From: Terana coerulea
Lineage: Eukaryota > Basidiomycota > Agaricomycetes > Polyporales > Phanerochaetaceae
DNA: 64,000 bases
Reading direction: 5' to 3'
Assembly (NCBI GenBank): GCA_024811115.1
Contig: JAKOGH010000865.1
Span: forward strand, 1-64,000
Shown here: in pieces, positions 10,227 to 22,672 of the stretch
Layout: each line of letters opens with the position of its first letter
Position numbering within the stretch: position 1 is the stretch's first letter
Program-made: the position numbers and the translations under genes
Notes under the pieces: generated by a model
Database searches by the model: none
Seen by the model: only the letters and a program-made list of their open reading frames with translations
Told to the model about the DNA's origin: nothing

Positions 10227-12797
10227 TCAGCCCCACGTCTCGGGCCCAAAGAAGCCGCGGTCGGGGACGGGCAGGAGCGGCGTCCCGTTCCAGTCCGCCG
10301 TGTTCTTGTACACCGAGTTGCCCCACCACGTCTGGATGCTGTTCGCGCCGATCGTGCCGTCCCGCGGGAACTGCAGGCAGAAGAAGATGACGATCGTCGA
10401 GATGGCCAAGCCCGAGTCGAGCCCGGCCGAGAGCACGTAGTTGTACTTCGTCCACCACGAGAAGTTGCGGCGGCGGACGACGTAGTTGAAGATGAAGCCG
10501 ACGAGGCACCACGCGATGTAGTTCGTCGGCGTCGCGGGCGGGATGAGGCCCGTGCCGGTGAACACGACCGGCCAATTCACGTACTTGAGGAAGCTGCCCG
10601 GCCAGCGCTTCTGCAAAAAGTACGAGATGATGGGCACGCCCGCGCCGATGAGGAAGAAGTACATGAGCTTGTTGTACAGCTGCCCGCCGCTGAAGATGCG
10701 CGCGGGGCCGATGACGCCCCAGATGATCGACGCCGTGCCGAAGACGGTCGTGTTCGGGCACGTGAAGTTGTCCTTCTGGTGGTCGGTGCAGATGTCCTCG
10801 ATGTTGGAGAACACCCAGCTCTGCACGCCGAGCTGCACCGTGCCCGCGACGGCGGTCGCGACGACCTGGCACCAGAACATCGGCCGCGGCGGGATCTTCA
10901 TGTAGTGCCCGAGCTTGAAGTCCGACGTGAACGTCAGCGCCTGCGCCATCGTGATGTAGCCCCACGTCTTGAACATCATCATCGCGATCGGCCGCCCGGG
11001 GAGCGCGTAGCCGACGATGAGCTCCGTGATCACGTTCAGGCCGACCTGCTGGTTGGTGATCGCCTGGATGATGCCGATCGGGATCGTGTAGATGAACGCG
11101 ATGATCTGCAGGTCTGGTCAGTGCCCACACAACAGCCCACACATGCGCAGCAGCAGGACGTACCAGGGCGAGGACAAAGGCCCAGACGGGCATCTGCGTG
11201 TGCCAGACCTCGATGGTGACGATGCCGAAGACGAACATCGCGGCGAAGAGGACGACGTACCACCAGTCGGGCACCTGCGGGTAGCGCGCCATGAGCCGCG
11301 CATGCACGTCGCCCTGCTCCGCCATCGAGCGGCGCGCCTGCACCCAGATCTGCTTGCGGTAGTAGACGTAGGTGTGCGTGAGCGTCGCGGTGACCGACGC
11401 GAACGAGAGGCCGTACGCGAGCGCGAACGTCGTCGAGAGGAAGAGCGGCGAGTACGTCTTGTACTTCTCGTAGTCGAACGTGCCCTCAGGCGTGATGATC
11501 TGCGAGACGTCGTAGCCGGCGCCGGTGTTGTCGTAGGACGAGTCCGAGGAGATGGGCAGGTACTTGGAGTACCAGGTGTTGGTGTAGTACAGGATCGGCG
11601 TCAGGAACCAGAAGAAGAAGGCGATCGAGGCCGCGATGTTCGCCTGCGCCCACCACGGCGTCGCGAGCGGCGAGGAGATGAACGTGATCTGGGCCCAGTC
11701 GAACGTGAGCAGCGACATGCCGAGGCCGCCTGCGGTGCCGAACAGCTGGTTGACGGTGATGTTGTTCGGCACGATCCAGCATATCCAGTTGAAGTACGAG
11801 AGCGCGCCGAAGAGGTAGCCGGGGAAGAAGTACCAGACAAAGGAGCCGATGAAGACGTAGACGAAGAAGCGTTCACGCGAGATGCCGCCGCGGGTACCGA
11901 TACCGGCGTACTGCTGTGAGTGCAGCGTGTTGAAGAGCGTGCAGGTGACGAGGTTCGTCGGCCAGATCATCGACGGTGGCTGCACCAGGAAGCGGCGGGC
12001 GACGCCGCCAATGGAGAAGCCGATCTGCACATGAACGCTGCGTGAGAATGCCACCTCGGGAGGGGGAGAGCGTGAGAAGACTGACCATCTGGGTGGACAT
12101 GACGAGGAGCCATGAATAACCGAAGGACGGGGTCTGGTTGTAGAACACGCGCTGGACGGCGACAATGTCGGTCTGCGGGGGTGATGTCATGCCATGAGTC
12201 TCTCCGCGCCGCGGGGAAACGAAGCGGGGCACTCACAGCGTATGCAGAACCGGAGCCGACGTTGGCCATGATCGTGATAATAACGTGTTCCTTGATCGTG
12301 AAGGGGCCGGGGTTGAGTGAGACACCAAAGATCTTGACCTGGGGACGAAGCGCGCCCAGGCGCGCATGAGGGGAAGGAGATCAGCTGGGCGACGATCTGC
12401 GGGGCAGGCACGACGGGTGAGCGGGGGCACAGGCGCGATAAGCACGGGGGTACGTACACCAGTGATGGTGACGGAGGGGTAGCGGAAGAAGAAGAACTGG
12501 TCGAGGCCGGGGATGATGATGGCCCAGAGGAGGCCGACGAACCAGGCGCGGAAGGTCGCGCAGGGCATGTCGGGGTCGTCGGTGTTGGCGACGGCGGACC
12601 GGACCTCGGGGTACGGGGAGTCGTCCTCGAGGTACTCGGCGCCGTCGGCCAGGTTGGGGTCGTCAAAGTCAGACGTCGGGACGGCATCTACGGGCGGGGT
12701 CAGGCACTATCGCGACAAAGCTTGGCAGGGGACACTCACGCTGCCTCTCGGAGTCGTACTTCTCCTTGGTCTCGTGGAGAGAGGAGGTGGTCGACAT
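10227..12797 (-). CDS. OPT-family oligopeptide transporter
   Basis: Proton-coupled small-peptide (or siderophore/glutathione-type) importer, most likely in the plasma membrane. Exons: 12740-12797, 12458-12687, 12237-12396, 12086-12172, 11164-12024 and 10227-11105. OPT hallmarks are SLNPGPFTIKEHV, SQQYAG, the FFPGYLF stretch, and a C-terminal run of membrane helices with IPPATPTNYI. The lengths add to 2275 nt; two extra bases give exactly 758 codons. Those two bases are missing from exon 3, once in the G4 run 12370-12373 and once in G4 12341-12344 (plus strand); adding one to each restores the conserved LISFP-LMRAWARFVP-QVKIFG line. Alternatively, one long intron from 12457 to the CAG near 12340 would skip about 20 residues and keep frame. 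No other lesion was seen, so it is probably functional. Confidence 0.93.
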
Positions 12798-12862
12798 GGT
12801 GGGCACACTGGGCCAGGGGCGGCGGTGGAGGCGTGGGTGGCCGCCAAGAGCGAGGGGCCGGC

Positions 12863-12868
12863 TTTATA
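12863..12868 (-). promoter_or_regulatory. Candidate TATA box of the OPT gene
   Basis: TATAAA on the minus strand, about 66-71 bp upstream of the OPT start codon, which is a plausible core-promoter position. A GATAAC (GATA-factor-like) site lies just upstream. Nitrogen control through GATA factors is common for fungal peptide transporters but is inference here. Confidence 0.5.
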
Positions 12869-15800
12869 GCTCGTTATCTCGTTCCTGGGTGCAAGAAGTG
12901 ACCATGGAGTCCGAAGAGACTCGCCGGGAGACCCCCACCGAGATCAGAAATCAGCTGCACCATGTGGGCGGACGCACCAGCGTGTGCAGACGTCAATTGA
13001 TAGCTCGCCCGTTTAGCCTCTTCCCTCGCCCACATGGCCCACAATGAACCCTCTTCTAAGCGACGCCGCCCAGGGCATCGCCGTCGTCGGCCTCGCACGG
13101 CGCGCAGCCAACTGAAATGGCGACGGACGCAGGCCGCCCACAGACGAACCTTGCAGCCGTTATCGAAGGCCGCACAGCGCCGGATACCCACATGCCCGTG
13201 ATTGCGATCAGGCGCCCATCCCGCCGCCCGCCGCGGCGGCAGAACGCTCACACGACCCGAGTGACTCTCGGTGACTCTCGCAGAGCGAGCTGAGACGCAG
13301 GCGAGCCCTCGCCGGCTGTGTGTCCATGTGGGCGACCCCCCAACGTTGTGCCGCGGCCGAACCCGCCCGTGCGACGCTCGCATGTCCTCCCTAGCCATGA
13401 AACGGACGCGGAGTTGGCGGCGGGCCGGGAAAGACGGGGGCGGTCGTGCCCCTTTCTCTCTTCGCCTCGCCTGCGTTTTCGCCGTACGTGTGTGTTGCGT
13501 CGGCGCCAGGTAATTGTGCACGCTGCCCTGCACCGCAGCCACACGGTGTGCGGCCGGCCCCCATGGATGCGCGGCAGACGCGCGGACGCGCCATCGGGCG
13601 AGAAGGCGCGAAGCGCGGTCGTGGGTGCGGCGCGTGCCGGCGGCAGCATCGGCGGCGGGCTTCGCCTGCTTCCTCGGTGCGCGCGTGAGCTGATGCCGCG
13701 GCGAGCACAAGCCCCTTCGCATCGTGCGCGTTTCACCAGATGACAACAGGGCAGGGTACAGTCAGGGTGGCGTGGCGCACTCTATCGTCAACGCAACGGA
13801 GCAGCCACCGTTGCGCGCGCCGTTCCTTCTGCGACAAAGGGCGCACTAGGGCGCACGTCCCGAGCTTCCGCCGCGTCGGTGCTCCGACGACCCCGCACCA
13901 GGATTAGAGCAGCTGTAGTCCAGGCTCGTTATCTGCCTCCATCCCACCAATACCCGTCCGCCGCGCCTTTCCGCCCACTCAACACGCCCCGTACATCTTG
14001 ATGTGCGTAGGCCAAGCCCAAAGTTTGACGTTCTGCTCCCTCCGGGCGCGCCGCCCGCCGGCTGGCAGGTCCATATGGGCACACAATTAATTAACACCCC
14101 AAGAGCGTGCCTGCCGCCGCAGCGCGATCACAGGGCCCTGATGGCGCGCTGCCCGCAGGCTCCCATCAGCACAGATGTCGACGAATGAGGAAACGGTGGG
14201 ACGCAATCAGGCAGCTGGTTCTGCACAACGCGGCATCCGGCGGTTCGAGTCCTCTGAATCGGGATGCCCAACTGAACGGGTGAGAAGCAGCGGGGTGAAG
14301 TACATGTAATAGGGCGCGGTGGCTTGATCCCTGCGTGGTGCTGGCGGTCGGCGCGCCCTGGGCCCGCCGGGCGGCGTGCAGGGGCATCCAACGGCCGCAC
14401 GCACGACACCGCCGTGGCGCATGATGCGTCGGTGGACGAGCACATGCCCCGGACGCCCAACACGTAGCATGCACGTCCGTGCGCCATGCGAGACAGCCGG
14501 GACTGCCGCTGGACGTCGTGCGACGCTCCTGCTTGCCTGTCTTTCGTCGAGGCAGGCGATCGCGCATCGTGGGGGGATGGTCGCCTCCCAGGCACACCGC
14601 CACATGCTCTGCGCGTCGTACGCGAATGCGACGAGGATGGGAACCCGCGCTGCCGTTTAGAGGCCGTCGACAGCCTGGGTCCCCGGAATGGCGCGGAGCG
14701 CGCGCGGCGTCGCGGGCTTCGCTGTCTTCTTGCTCTCTTCGCTGTCTCGCCCACGCGGACTGTCCCTTGCCAGACGTGCTGCAGCGAAGCGCGAAGCACG
14801 CAGGACGGCGGTCTGGAAGGTCCGTCTGGAAAGGGAGGCTTATGGCGCGGAGAGAAGTCTAATTTGCCTAACGTCTAATAATGCAACTGGGTCGCCATAC
14901 GCGTGATAAGCCATTCCAAAACACCCGCACGTCGCCTCCTGCACGACGAAACACACCAGAAACCCACGAGGGTTGACTTCTGCGATGCCGACCCTGGCGC
15001 GGAGAAAACACGACTACAGTCGCCCGACGCCGCCCTCGAGTGCGCCGAGCCCGCACCAGAGGGCACGCCCGCGAGTCTGCCTGCCCCGGCGAGGGCATCG
15101 GCCGCTACGACGCCGGACGCGCATGCACATGTGTCGTCCCTCACAGCGGTCGCCGCTGCCCATGCCTGACTGCGTGGCGCAAGCCTCGAAGTGGACGCGC
15201 ACCTGGCGTGTACCGTCGCCGAGCCGAGTGCGGCGCGCCTGGAGCCGAGCAGAGAGGAGGGTCGTCGCCGCCGTGCATGCCGGCACAAAGTATTCTGGGC
15301 CCCGTACCGCCTGAGGTATCCGAGAGATGCAGGCCGAAACCCGGTCGCCCTCGTCCCCTGCTTTTTGTGAAAGGTTGAACCGGGCCACGAGTTTTGGCCG
15401 GCCACCTACAGCCGCGGCGAGTACTGGGGTGAATACGCCGGCGACGCTCTACACGCAGGCGTCCGACATCGGCCGCCGTTTCTTCGGACGCCGCAAAGAC
15501 AGCTGCTAATGGTGTTTGCATACACACGTACAGTCCGGGCCTCTATAGTACAGTCCGAACGCTGAGCGTACGCTGGCGAGACGACCGTGTCAGTACCATG
15601 TGCGAAACCTGTAGATATTCTCTGCGCAGCAATGCTACCGAGGGACCCACCTGGTGCACCACATAATTCCCGGGCATCGGAGGCACGTACGGTGGGTGCG
15701 TACGCAGCACGGCCGTGGAAGACGTGCAGACACGACGGCGTCTTTGCCCGTGCCAGCGTAGGTTCGCGGCACGCAAGGTATGGCCGGCCTAGCCTGCAAG

Positions 15801-18131
15801 CCTTCGCATTGAGTTTGCTCTGGCGTGCAGTGGACGCTAGCGCGTGCGACGAAGCTGTTGTTTCGAGGACAACACTTGGGGGACATTGCACCATCCGCTC
15901 AGGCACTGTTGTTTCGGGCGCGGGCGACGTGTGGAGAGGCGTCGGCCCGAGGCGGCGACGGCGATCGGAAATAATGGATATATGCCGTCTTATACGTGAG
16001 TGACGGCGGAGGATCTGGAGCACACATAAATAGAGAGCGTTGCTCACCATGAACCTGTCGTCCGAGCCACGCACCCGGCTGGGCAGCGAGATCCCGCGCC
16101 GCGTCGCATGTTCACTCGTCAGCCTGAAGAGGGCCCCTGCGAGACGGCACGCATCTGCCGGCGCTGCCTTTGCACCGTTAGGAGCACCCAGGCGTGTGCG
16201 CGTACCTGCTACGCAACATGCAGTGCCTGAGTCCGAGCGTTGCGCGGTGCGTCCGGATGGCAACATTGTCGCAGAAGACCATCCCAGCAGGAGAGATGAT
16301 GCAGGCCATGACGGCAACGATGGCGGTCGACGATGCGGAGCGTGCTCTCGAGGTCCCCGACGAAGACCCGGAGCCCGGCGATTCGTCAGAGCATCGCTGG
16401 CATGTCCGCCTAGGCTGAGACGACGTGCTCCACAGACGTACAAGCGTACGCACTCACTACCCTCAGTATCTCGACCTTTTGCATGATTCCGCGAGAGCTA
16501 AGTACGCACCATCAGGTTAGCAAAAGCAATCATTAATCATTAATCCCGACGCAATATGCGGACTTACCAGCACGTCAACGATAGCAACCAGCGGCGCTGG
16601 CATGCTCCCAAATACACCGCGCCACCATGGAGCCTGGCGTCGCGGCGGGGCCCACAAGCCCCCACAACGCCCCCGGCTCCGGCCCCGTGTCGCCTGGCGT
16701 CACCGTTGCGGGGCGAAGCACCCAGCTGAGCGCACGATTCTGACCGGGACGCGAACCGGGTGCAGACGCCAGCGTCCGGGGAGTGCACAGACAGGCAAAC
16801 GGCGATAAGGATGTGTCGCCTGCTTGGCACTGTCAGGAGCTCGACATGGACAGAGAAGCAAGGACGGCAAGGACGGCGCGACGGACGAGGCTTCACGGCG
16901 TCGAGTTGCGGGGCTGCCAGCGACGGGCGTGCGACTGACCGCCTGATGAGAGGGCGTCCGCGTCAGCACCCCACAGTCACAGCCAGAATTTTGGAGCGCG
17001 AACCTGCCGAAGTGGCCACAGACTAGTACATGGGAGCACCACTGCTACAGTGCGAGCAGAGAGGTCCGGCGGAGACCACCGGCGTACGACCCCCGTGGTC
17101 CCAGGCCAGCAGGTGTGCCTGAGACGTGCCAGGACCCAGCGCATAGATAGGTGTGTATTCCGGACGAATGACGCGACGCCTAACGCCACAAACTTGTCGC
17201 ACGCGGCGGAAGGCGCGGGGCGCGAAAACGCCGGGGTATCGCGGAGCGTGAGGGACCGTTATCTGCATGTCTTGCATGTGCCGAGCTCCGAGGTAAGAAT
17301 AGATGCACTACTCACTGATCGTGAGCAATATTAGCCATGAAATGCTGCCGTTTCACTCTTCCCTGGTGGTCTGGAGCATGTAGGGCGGTGCCGTTCATTA
17401 TGCGCTCGTCCGACGCACCGCGGGCGAGGGTCCAGCCTGGGTGCGCAGCGAGCGAGTAATCGGTCGAGAGCCCTAATTAACGGAGTACTGCGCCGTGGCG
17501 ATTTCAATTTGGGTGGAGGAGGGTGAAATATTCGATATTGACTTGACCCGAACCCTGATAGGTAATTTTGGTTAATCACTGCACCAGGGGTTCCTGTCGC
17601 CTCAAGTCACAGTTGAGTCGCCTCAGCAAATCTAGACGCACTGTCCGTACTGCCTAAAGAGTTGAACACAGAGGCTGTCAGAGTAAGTCAGCATATCAGT
17701 CGGCGAGCGAGACAAATTGGAGACAAAGCTGCATGGGCGTACGACTCTAAGCGAAGTGAGTGACGCATTAGGAAAGCGGCGCAGTCAAAGCGACCCTGAT
17801 GGCGGTGATGGCTAGTTACGTAATGTCATTTGCGACTCAAAGCGGAAGGTTTGGTTGTTCTTGGTCTCGCCCAAGTCTCGACAGACCATCCTCTCTCAAA
17901 CACATCCTACACACCGCTGGACGGCCCTCTCAGCCTTTCGTTGTTCAAACATCTTAGCTATACTGGATCTTACTTCTGGGGTGGCGCTCATTGCTACTTT
18001 CGACAGCCTACCTGCCTGCCACGAACAGCACGACTACGTCCGAGGTCGCGAGTCGCCCTCTGCCAGCTGAACACTTGTCAAGTCGGCTGTGTCTATTCTA
18101 CTACGACTTTACGAAAGCTACGACATAAACT
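12869..18131. other. 5.3-kb GC-rich region without a recognisable gene
   Basis: Long open frames occur on both strands, the longest about 345 codons at 15406-16443 minus. They are Arg/Ser/Ala/Pro/Cys-rich, lack conserved motifs, and are mirrored by ORFs in other frames, as expected of GC-rich non-coding DNA with few stops. No transposon ends, tRNA or tandem repeats were recognised. It separates the OPT promoter from an orphan gene and may include long regulatory DNA or an unrecognised non-coding transcript. Confidence 0.45.
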
Positions 18132-20339
18132 ATGAGATTTCCAAAACTGTCGCGCTTCTTCCACAAACGGTCGCAATCGGACAGCCAGCTCTACCAACGC
18201 GCCCAAGCCGGCATCCCGCGACCTCCTCGAGCAGTCTCTGCATCCTTCACTGGCGGCATACCAACCACTACTGGCACACAAGAGTCTTCCATCTCGGCCT
18301 TCTTGAACAGCATCCCTCTGGCGCCGCCGGAAAGTACGATTCCCCAGCCGCCGTCCTCGAGCACCGTCTCCTCGTGCTCGGCGCGACACAGCGTCGCATG
18401 CAGCCACATCTCTGCAGAGTCGCATTCCGTCGTGGTCGATGTGCTGACGCGGCGCGTGCAAGAGCTGGAGGACTCCGCGCGCACCCAGGAGGGGAACTTG
18501 GCTATCATGACGTCGCTAGAGGCTTGCCTGGAGTCTGCGCGCTATGCCCTGGAGGAGACGGAACACCACAACGCCACCTTGCTGAACGATATTGGGAAAC
18601 TGGACGCGGATCTGAAGCGCGCACAAGACGATGTGCAGGCCCTCGAGAATGAAAACGGCCGCCTGAAGACCACGCTCGACATCCCGCTGCTGCGCGATCT
18701 GTTCGCAGGGACACAACACGGCCAGACCACGGAAGATGCGCTTGTCAACGCGTTGCGGAAGGCCATAGACGCCCCGGACAGCCCTTGGCGGCAGCTGCTG
18801 GAACCGGTAACGGGCGCGCGCTCGCCCGACGACTACATCGCGCAGGTCGACTGCACGCTGCGCGCCCGCAGGGAAAGCCGCGCGTGGCGGCGGCGGTACA
18901 GCTTCTGGAAGGGGAACGCGAAGGAGGACGGCCGGTTTGTGGACACTGTCACGCCGTCGGCGTCGCAGCTCTCGGAGATCGTGGACGGCGGGTCCGCTGC
19001 CGGTCGGCTCAGCAGCTCGCGGACGCTTAGCGTGTGTGGCCAGGGAACGCAGGCGTGCGTACCTGTCGTTGCAGCCGTCGAAGACCAGAACGCGACAGGT
19101 CAGGAAGGCTCGTCCGGCCATAATGTTGCGGGGATCCCGATTGCAGATCAGGCGTCGGAAGGCGACGCGAGTCTTGCGCCGCCACCTGCCCAAGATGATT
19201 CCAAGCCAGCATCACCTATGGTAGATGTCCACCAGGCCGCCGACACACGCGACTGCGCGACAGTCGTCGCAGAACCCGCCGCGTCCCAGCGCTCAAGTGC
19301 ACCGCCTGTCCAGGCCTCGCGATCAGCCCGCACAGTACAACAGGACGCGGATCGACTGTCTGTTGTGGAGCCGTACGCCAATCTGCCGCCGTTAGCTAGC
19401 GTGGCCTTCCGCGACAGCCACGCCATCGGCCGGTCGCCCTCGAAGCGGGACGGCCTCTTCATCTCGTCCGCGTCGAGTTTGTCGCAGCTGAGCAAACGAA
19501 GCGTCAGTCGCGGGTCGCTGCGAGCGGTGGTGGAACACGCACCCAGGATCGCCTCTATGTCTGCGAATATCATCGTGGAGTCTGAAGTTCAGGAGACAAG
19601 CAACCCAAGCGTCAGCGCATCCGAACCGATGTCTCTGTGCAGCTCAGATCCGGTCTCGATGCACGACATCGCCCGCCCGCCGCCGTCTCCGGTCGCCGAG
19701 GATGTGGAAGAAGAGCATCACTCTGGCGCAGACTTCAGTTCGACATCCTGGGAATTCCTGAGCGGAATCATGTCAAGATCGCTGTCGTTCTCAATGTCCT
19801 TGGTCGGTCTGACCGCGCCTGCCACACCTCTGCCGTCTGCTGCGTCCGCTCCGGAGGCGAACGTGGGCCCAGCGCCTGAGCTAACAGATCTGAAGGCAGC
19901 AGGTCCGGATACGCACCCAAACACCGTGCTGCCCGCGCGGATGTCGGTCGCCGAGCCCAAAGTGTCGCAGCTCGCGAACCCCGCCGTGAGCTCTCAGACG
20001 AGCCCGACCACGAGCCCCACGAAGAAGTCACGCCTACCGACCCTGCGCAAGGCCAAGGCGAGCAACCCCGCGGCGAAGCTGCTGCGCCGGCTCTCTAAGC
20101 AGCTGGAGATCTCGAAGCCGGTTCTGGTGGACAGCACGAACGCGGCCGCCGTGGGCGACTCGTCGCCGCTCAAGGCGAGGGCGATCGTGCGGCCGAAGGA
20201 CGGTGCGGCGAATGCGTCTGGGAAGGCGCCTGCGGGAAAGCCTCGCGCGGGGGTCTCTCCGAGGAAGGAAAATAGTGTCCGAGGCAGGCGGCCGACTGCT
20301 GTTCAGGTGCAGGTGCAGAAGTCGAAGATAGTTGTGTAA
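18132..20339 (+). CDS. Ser-rich orphan protein with a central-N coiled coil
   Basis: One uninterrupted frame of 735 codons from a true ATG, unusual here because nearly all neighbours have introns. Residues about 1-95 are basic, then Ser/Pro/Thr-rich. Residues about 100-190 form a heptad-like acidic/leucine region (VLTRRVQELEDSA, LKRAQDDVQALENENGRLK) predicted to be a coiled coil. A short ordered part follows (about 195-270: PLLRDLFAG, WRRRYSFWKGN). The rest is a long disordered Ser/Pro/Ala-rich tail ending in a strongly basic segment with TSPTKKSRLPTLRKAK and PRKENSVRGRR. No named domain was seen. The basic Ser/Pro tail would suit a phosphorylated scaffold or a microtubule- or DNA-associated protein, but that is inference. 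Confidence 0.7.
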   Translation: MRFPKLSRFFHKRSQSDSQLYQRAQAGIPRPPRAVSASFTGGIPTTTGTQESSISAFLNSIPLAPPESTIPQPPSSSTVSSCSARHSVACSHISAESHSVVVDVLTRRVQELEDSARTQEGNLAIMTSLEACLESARYALEETEHHNATLLNDIGKLDADLKRAQDDVQALENENGRLKTTLDIPLLRDLFAGTQHGQTTEDALVNALRKAIDAPDSPWRQLLEPVTGARSPDDYIAQVDCTLRARRESRAWRRRYSFWKGNAKEDGRFVDTVTPSASQLSEIVDGGSAAGRLSSSRTLSVCGQGTQACVPVVAAVEDQNATGQEGSSGHNVAGIPIADQASEGDASLAPPPAQDDSKPASPMVDVHQAADTRDCATVVAEPAASQRSSAPPVQASRSARTVQQDADRLSVVEPYANLPPLASVAFRDSHAIGRSPSKRDGLFISSASSLSQLSKRSVSRGSLRAVVEHAPRIASMSANIIVESEVQETSNPSVSASEPMSLCSSDPVSMHDIARPPPSPVAEDVEEEHHSGADFSSTSWEFLSGIMSRSLSFSMSLVGLTAPATPLPSAASAPEANVGPAPELTDLKAAGPDTHPNTVLPARMSVAEPKVSQLANPAVSSQTSPTTSPTKKSRLPTLRKAKASNPAAKLLRRLSKQLEISKPVLVDSTNAAAVGDSSPLKARAIVRPKDGAANASGKAPAGKPRAGVSPRKENSVRGRRPTAVQVQVQKSKIVV

Positions 20340-21921
20340 GGATAGGACGGGCGGTTCGGGATGGACGTGCCCTGTATTGGTAGTGTACCGCAGTCGCGTT
20401 GTATCAGTAGCCTCAGCCGGAATTGTAGCATTTCAAACGTTCAGGTAGATCCATCGCGTTGGCCGGTTTGACGGGACTCTACGAGCACCGGTCGGAACCG
20501 ACATTACAACGACATCGAGCATCGCATCCTTACGAACACCGGCGTGTCTTTCGTTGACACCTGGCACGCCGTCTGAGCGTCGCAGACACGGCAACAGTGT
20601 GAGGATCTGTACGCACTAGAAGCAGCGACATGTGCACGGCCAGATGCGAGGGAGTACCCCGAGCGAAGGCAGGCGTCGACCATGCTGGGGGCAGGCGGGT
20701 CGCACAAGCTGCGTCCGCGCCGCCGCTCAGTGTCCCAGTATAAGACCTCTCCCACCAGGGCGATTTTCCGTTAGGCTCCAACAATGAGGGATTTTGGCTG
20801 CGGCGTGATAGGGCCCAGGAACATCTTGAGAGTCCCGCGCTGCCAGACGGCCCTCGCGGGCCACATCGAGGTGGTCACCCGGATCTCGGGTGGGGGAATT
20901 CATGGGAGAAGGAGGAGGTCAGGGTCGCGCCTTTGGGAAGGTTGCATGGAGAACGAGCCGGAGATGACGGGAAGCGCGTCCAGGGAGGACGACGCGTGGG
21001 CAGAAGGCGCACAACGCTATGGCCTGCGTGTGTGCGCGGGAAGGACGGATTCCAGCCGCTAAGTCGTACGGGACGAGCACCGGGGGCTCCTTCGCAATGG
21101 AAACGTGGCAAATGGGGCGCAGGAGAATGTCCGAGCGGTGCGGTGGGCTGCATGTGCGCCCTCGGGTGCAGGTAGACAGGTCGCTTCTCCCGAATGCACT
21201 GACGAAGTGCATGTCTCGTTTCGAGGGTCGCAATGGCCTCGGACCGCAAGGTATCGCCTCCGTGCCCAAATATGTAACGACGCAGAAGGTGTCATCCCAC
21301 TCGTGTCCTGTGGCCTTGTCAGGCGAGTTGCGTCTTCCCTGAGCGAATGCAACAAGTCAACTTTGGCCCAACTGTCGAAGGTCGACAATGAGACGCACCT
21401 GGGTATGCCCAGAAACATCCACGTGCGGCCACCATCGATATCGAGGTTTACAGATGATTCCAGCCTGTTGCTGCACACGTCCTGTCCTCCGTGCACTAAG
21501 CACATTGAGCTTGCCCATGCAAGGCCTCACCATCGCTGCCTGACGAAAGGATATGTATGCAGTGTTGCTGAGTGCATTTGGTGAACGTCCTACACCGCGA
21601 CGGTCTCATGAGCTTCTCCCGCGGCCCTTGCGTTTGATACGGAGACGAAAACACGGTTCTACGTCCCTTCTTCACTGCAACGTGCTGTCCATGTGGTAGC
21701 CAACCGCTAAATCGAACTGATCTCGCAGATCGCATGGCTTCATATCTCGATTCAACCTATGGTGCACGACTCGGATTGCATTGGATTATAATAGTACATT
21801 GCTACCTGCTTGCACGAACGCATCAGATCTCTATTCAAAGCCTAAGAATACGCGCCACGCACGCACTTCTATGGTTCCGTTCACTTTCTTGCTGGTTCTT
21901 TACCCCTTGCCCCAGACTTCC
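20340..21921. other. Intergenic region, nothing recognisable
   Basis: About 1.6 kb between the orphan stop and the Hikeshi stop. Only short shadow-like ORFs on both strands were seen. Confidence 0.5.
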
Positions 21922-22672
21922 CTACGATTCCTGGTTCTCCAAAAACCCGACCCCGCTGTTCTTAATCTTCTGTATGAAGGATTCATACCATCGCACGATC
22001 GTGCCCATCGGTATCGCGACGTCCGGCGTGAGGGCGTTCCCACCAGCGAACCCGGAGAGGTAGTTAAACAGATGCTTGACGATTCGCTCGGCCAGGAGCG
22101 TCGCATCTTTGTGGGGTCTTTGCGGGTCGCCACGGCTGATGGCAGCATGGACACCTGCTGCATGATTTGATCCAGGGGCTCGATTGAGAGTCCGAGCATC
22201 GCCGTCACGCCCTGCAGCGAGACGTCCGCGATGGGCGTGCTCGCGCCGCTGAAGACGGCATGCGAGTCGGTCTGCTGCGCGGTGAAGTTTCCCCGCAGGC
22301 GGAAGATCGCAGACGGCTTGTCGTTCGAGAGCCTGTGCACGACAACGGGACGTGAATGAAGTCGGATGTGCAGAACGGGATGGTTCGGCAGAATATGAAT
22401 CAAGCGACGTACATTCCTAGCAGCTGAAAGCCCTTCCCTGGCCAGAAGAAATGCACCGCGGCGCCGTATCCCTCAGGGAAGGGCACTGGTGCATGATCGT
22501 CGGTCAACAGATGACTGCAGCGAGGTAAAGCGGGGTGCGCACCTGTGCCGAGCAGGAAGACACATATGTGGTTGATGGTCTCTGCCGAGGGAAATTCGAA
22601 CGCAGCATGCGTTTCATCCAGTTGCTGAAGATTTGTCTGCATGAGACGACCTGCGACGCAGCAGCCGAACAT
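21922..22672 (-). CDS. OPI10: Hikeshi / OPI10 family Hsp70 nuclear import carrier
   Basis: Hikeshi carries Hsp70 into the nucleus through the pore during heat stress; the yeast relative is Opi10. Exons: 22543-22672, 22413-22485 and 21922-22332. The start MFGCCVAGRL matches the family N-terminus. LLGT|VPFPEGYG spans intron 1 and LLGM|LSNDKPSAIF spans intron 2. SIEPLDQIMQQ and the C-terminal ERIVKHLFNYLSGF with YESFIQKIKNSGVGFLE are conserved. The last exon needs one extra base in the G4 run 22113-22116 (plus strand) to pass from RKDP to DATLLAERI; with it the length is 204 aa, normal for the family. Without it the conserved C-terminal third is lost. Confidence 0.92.

Noticed and set aside
9909..11219. 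A 436-codon plus-strand frame
   Set aside because: It is antisense to conserved OPT exons; its Arg/Asp/Val-rich composition is the shadow of the GC-rich coding strand.
10135..12165. A 676-codon minus-strand frame as a single OPT ORF
   Set aside because: It reads through introns and shifts out of the OPT frame after about 11160. The spliced model explains both halves.
14225..14275. tRNA-like T-loop GGTTCGAGTCC
   Set aside because: The flanking bases do not form a five-pair T stem, and no D-arm or acceptor stem fits upstream.
15406..16443. A 345-codon minus-strand ORF as a gene
   Set aside because: Arg/Ser/Ala/Cys-rich composition, no motif, no introns, and long ORFs in competing frames over the same bases.
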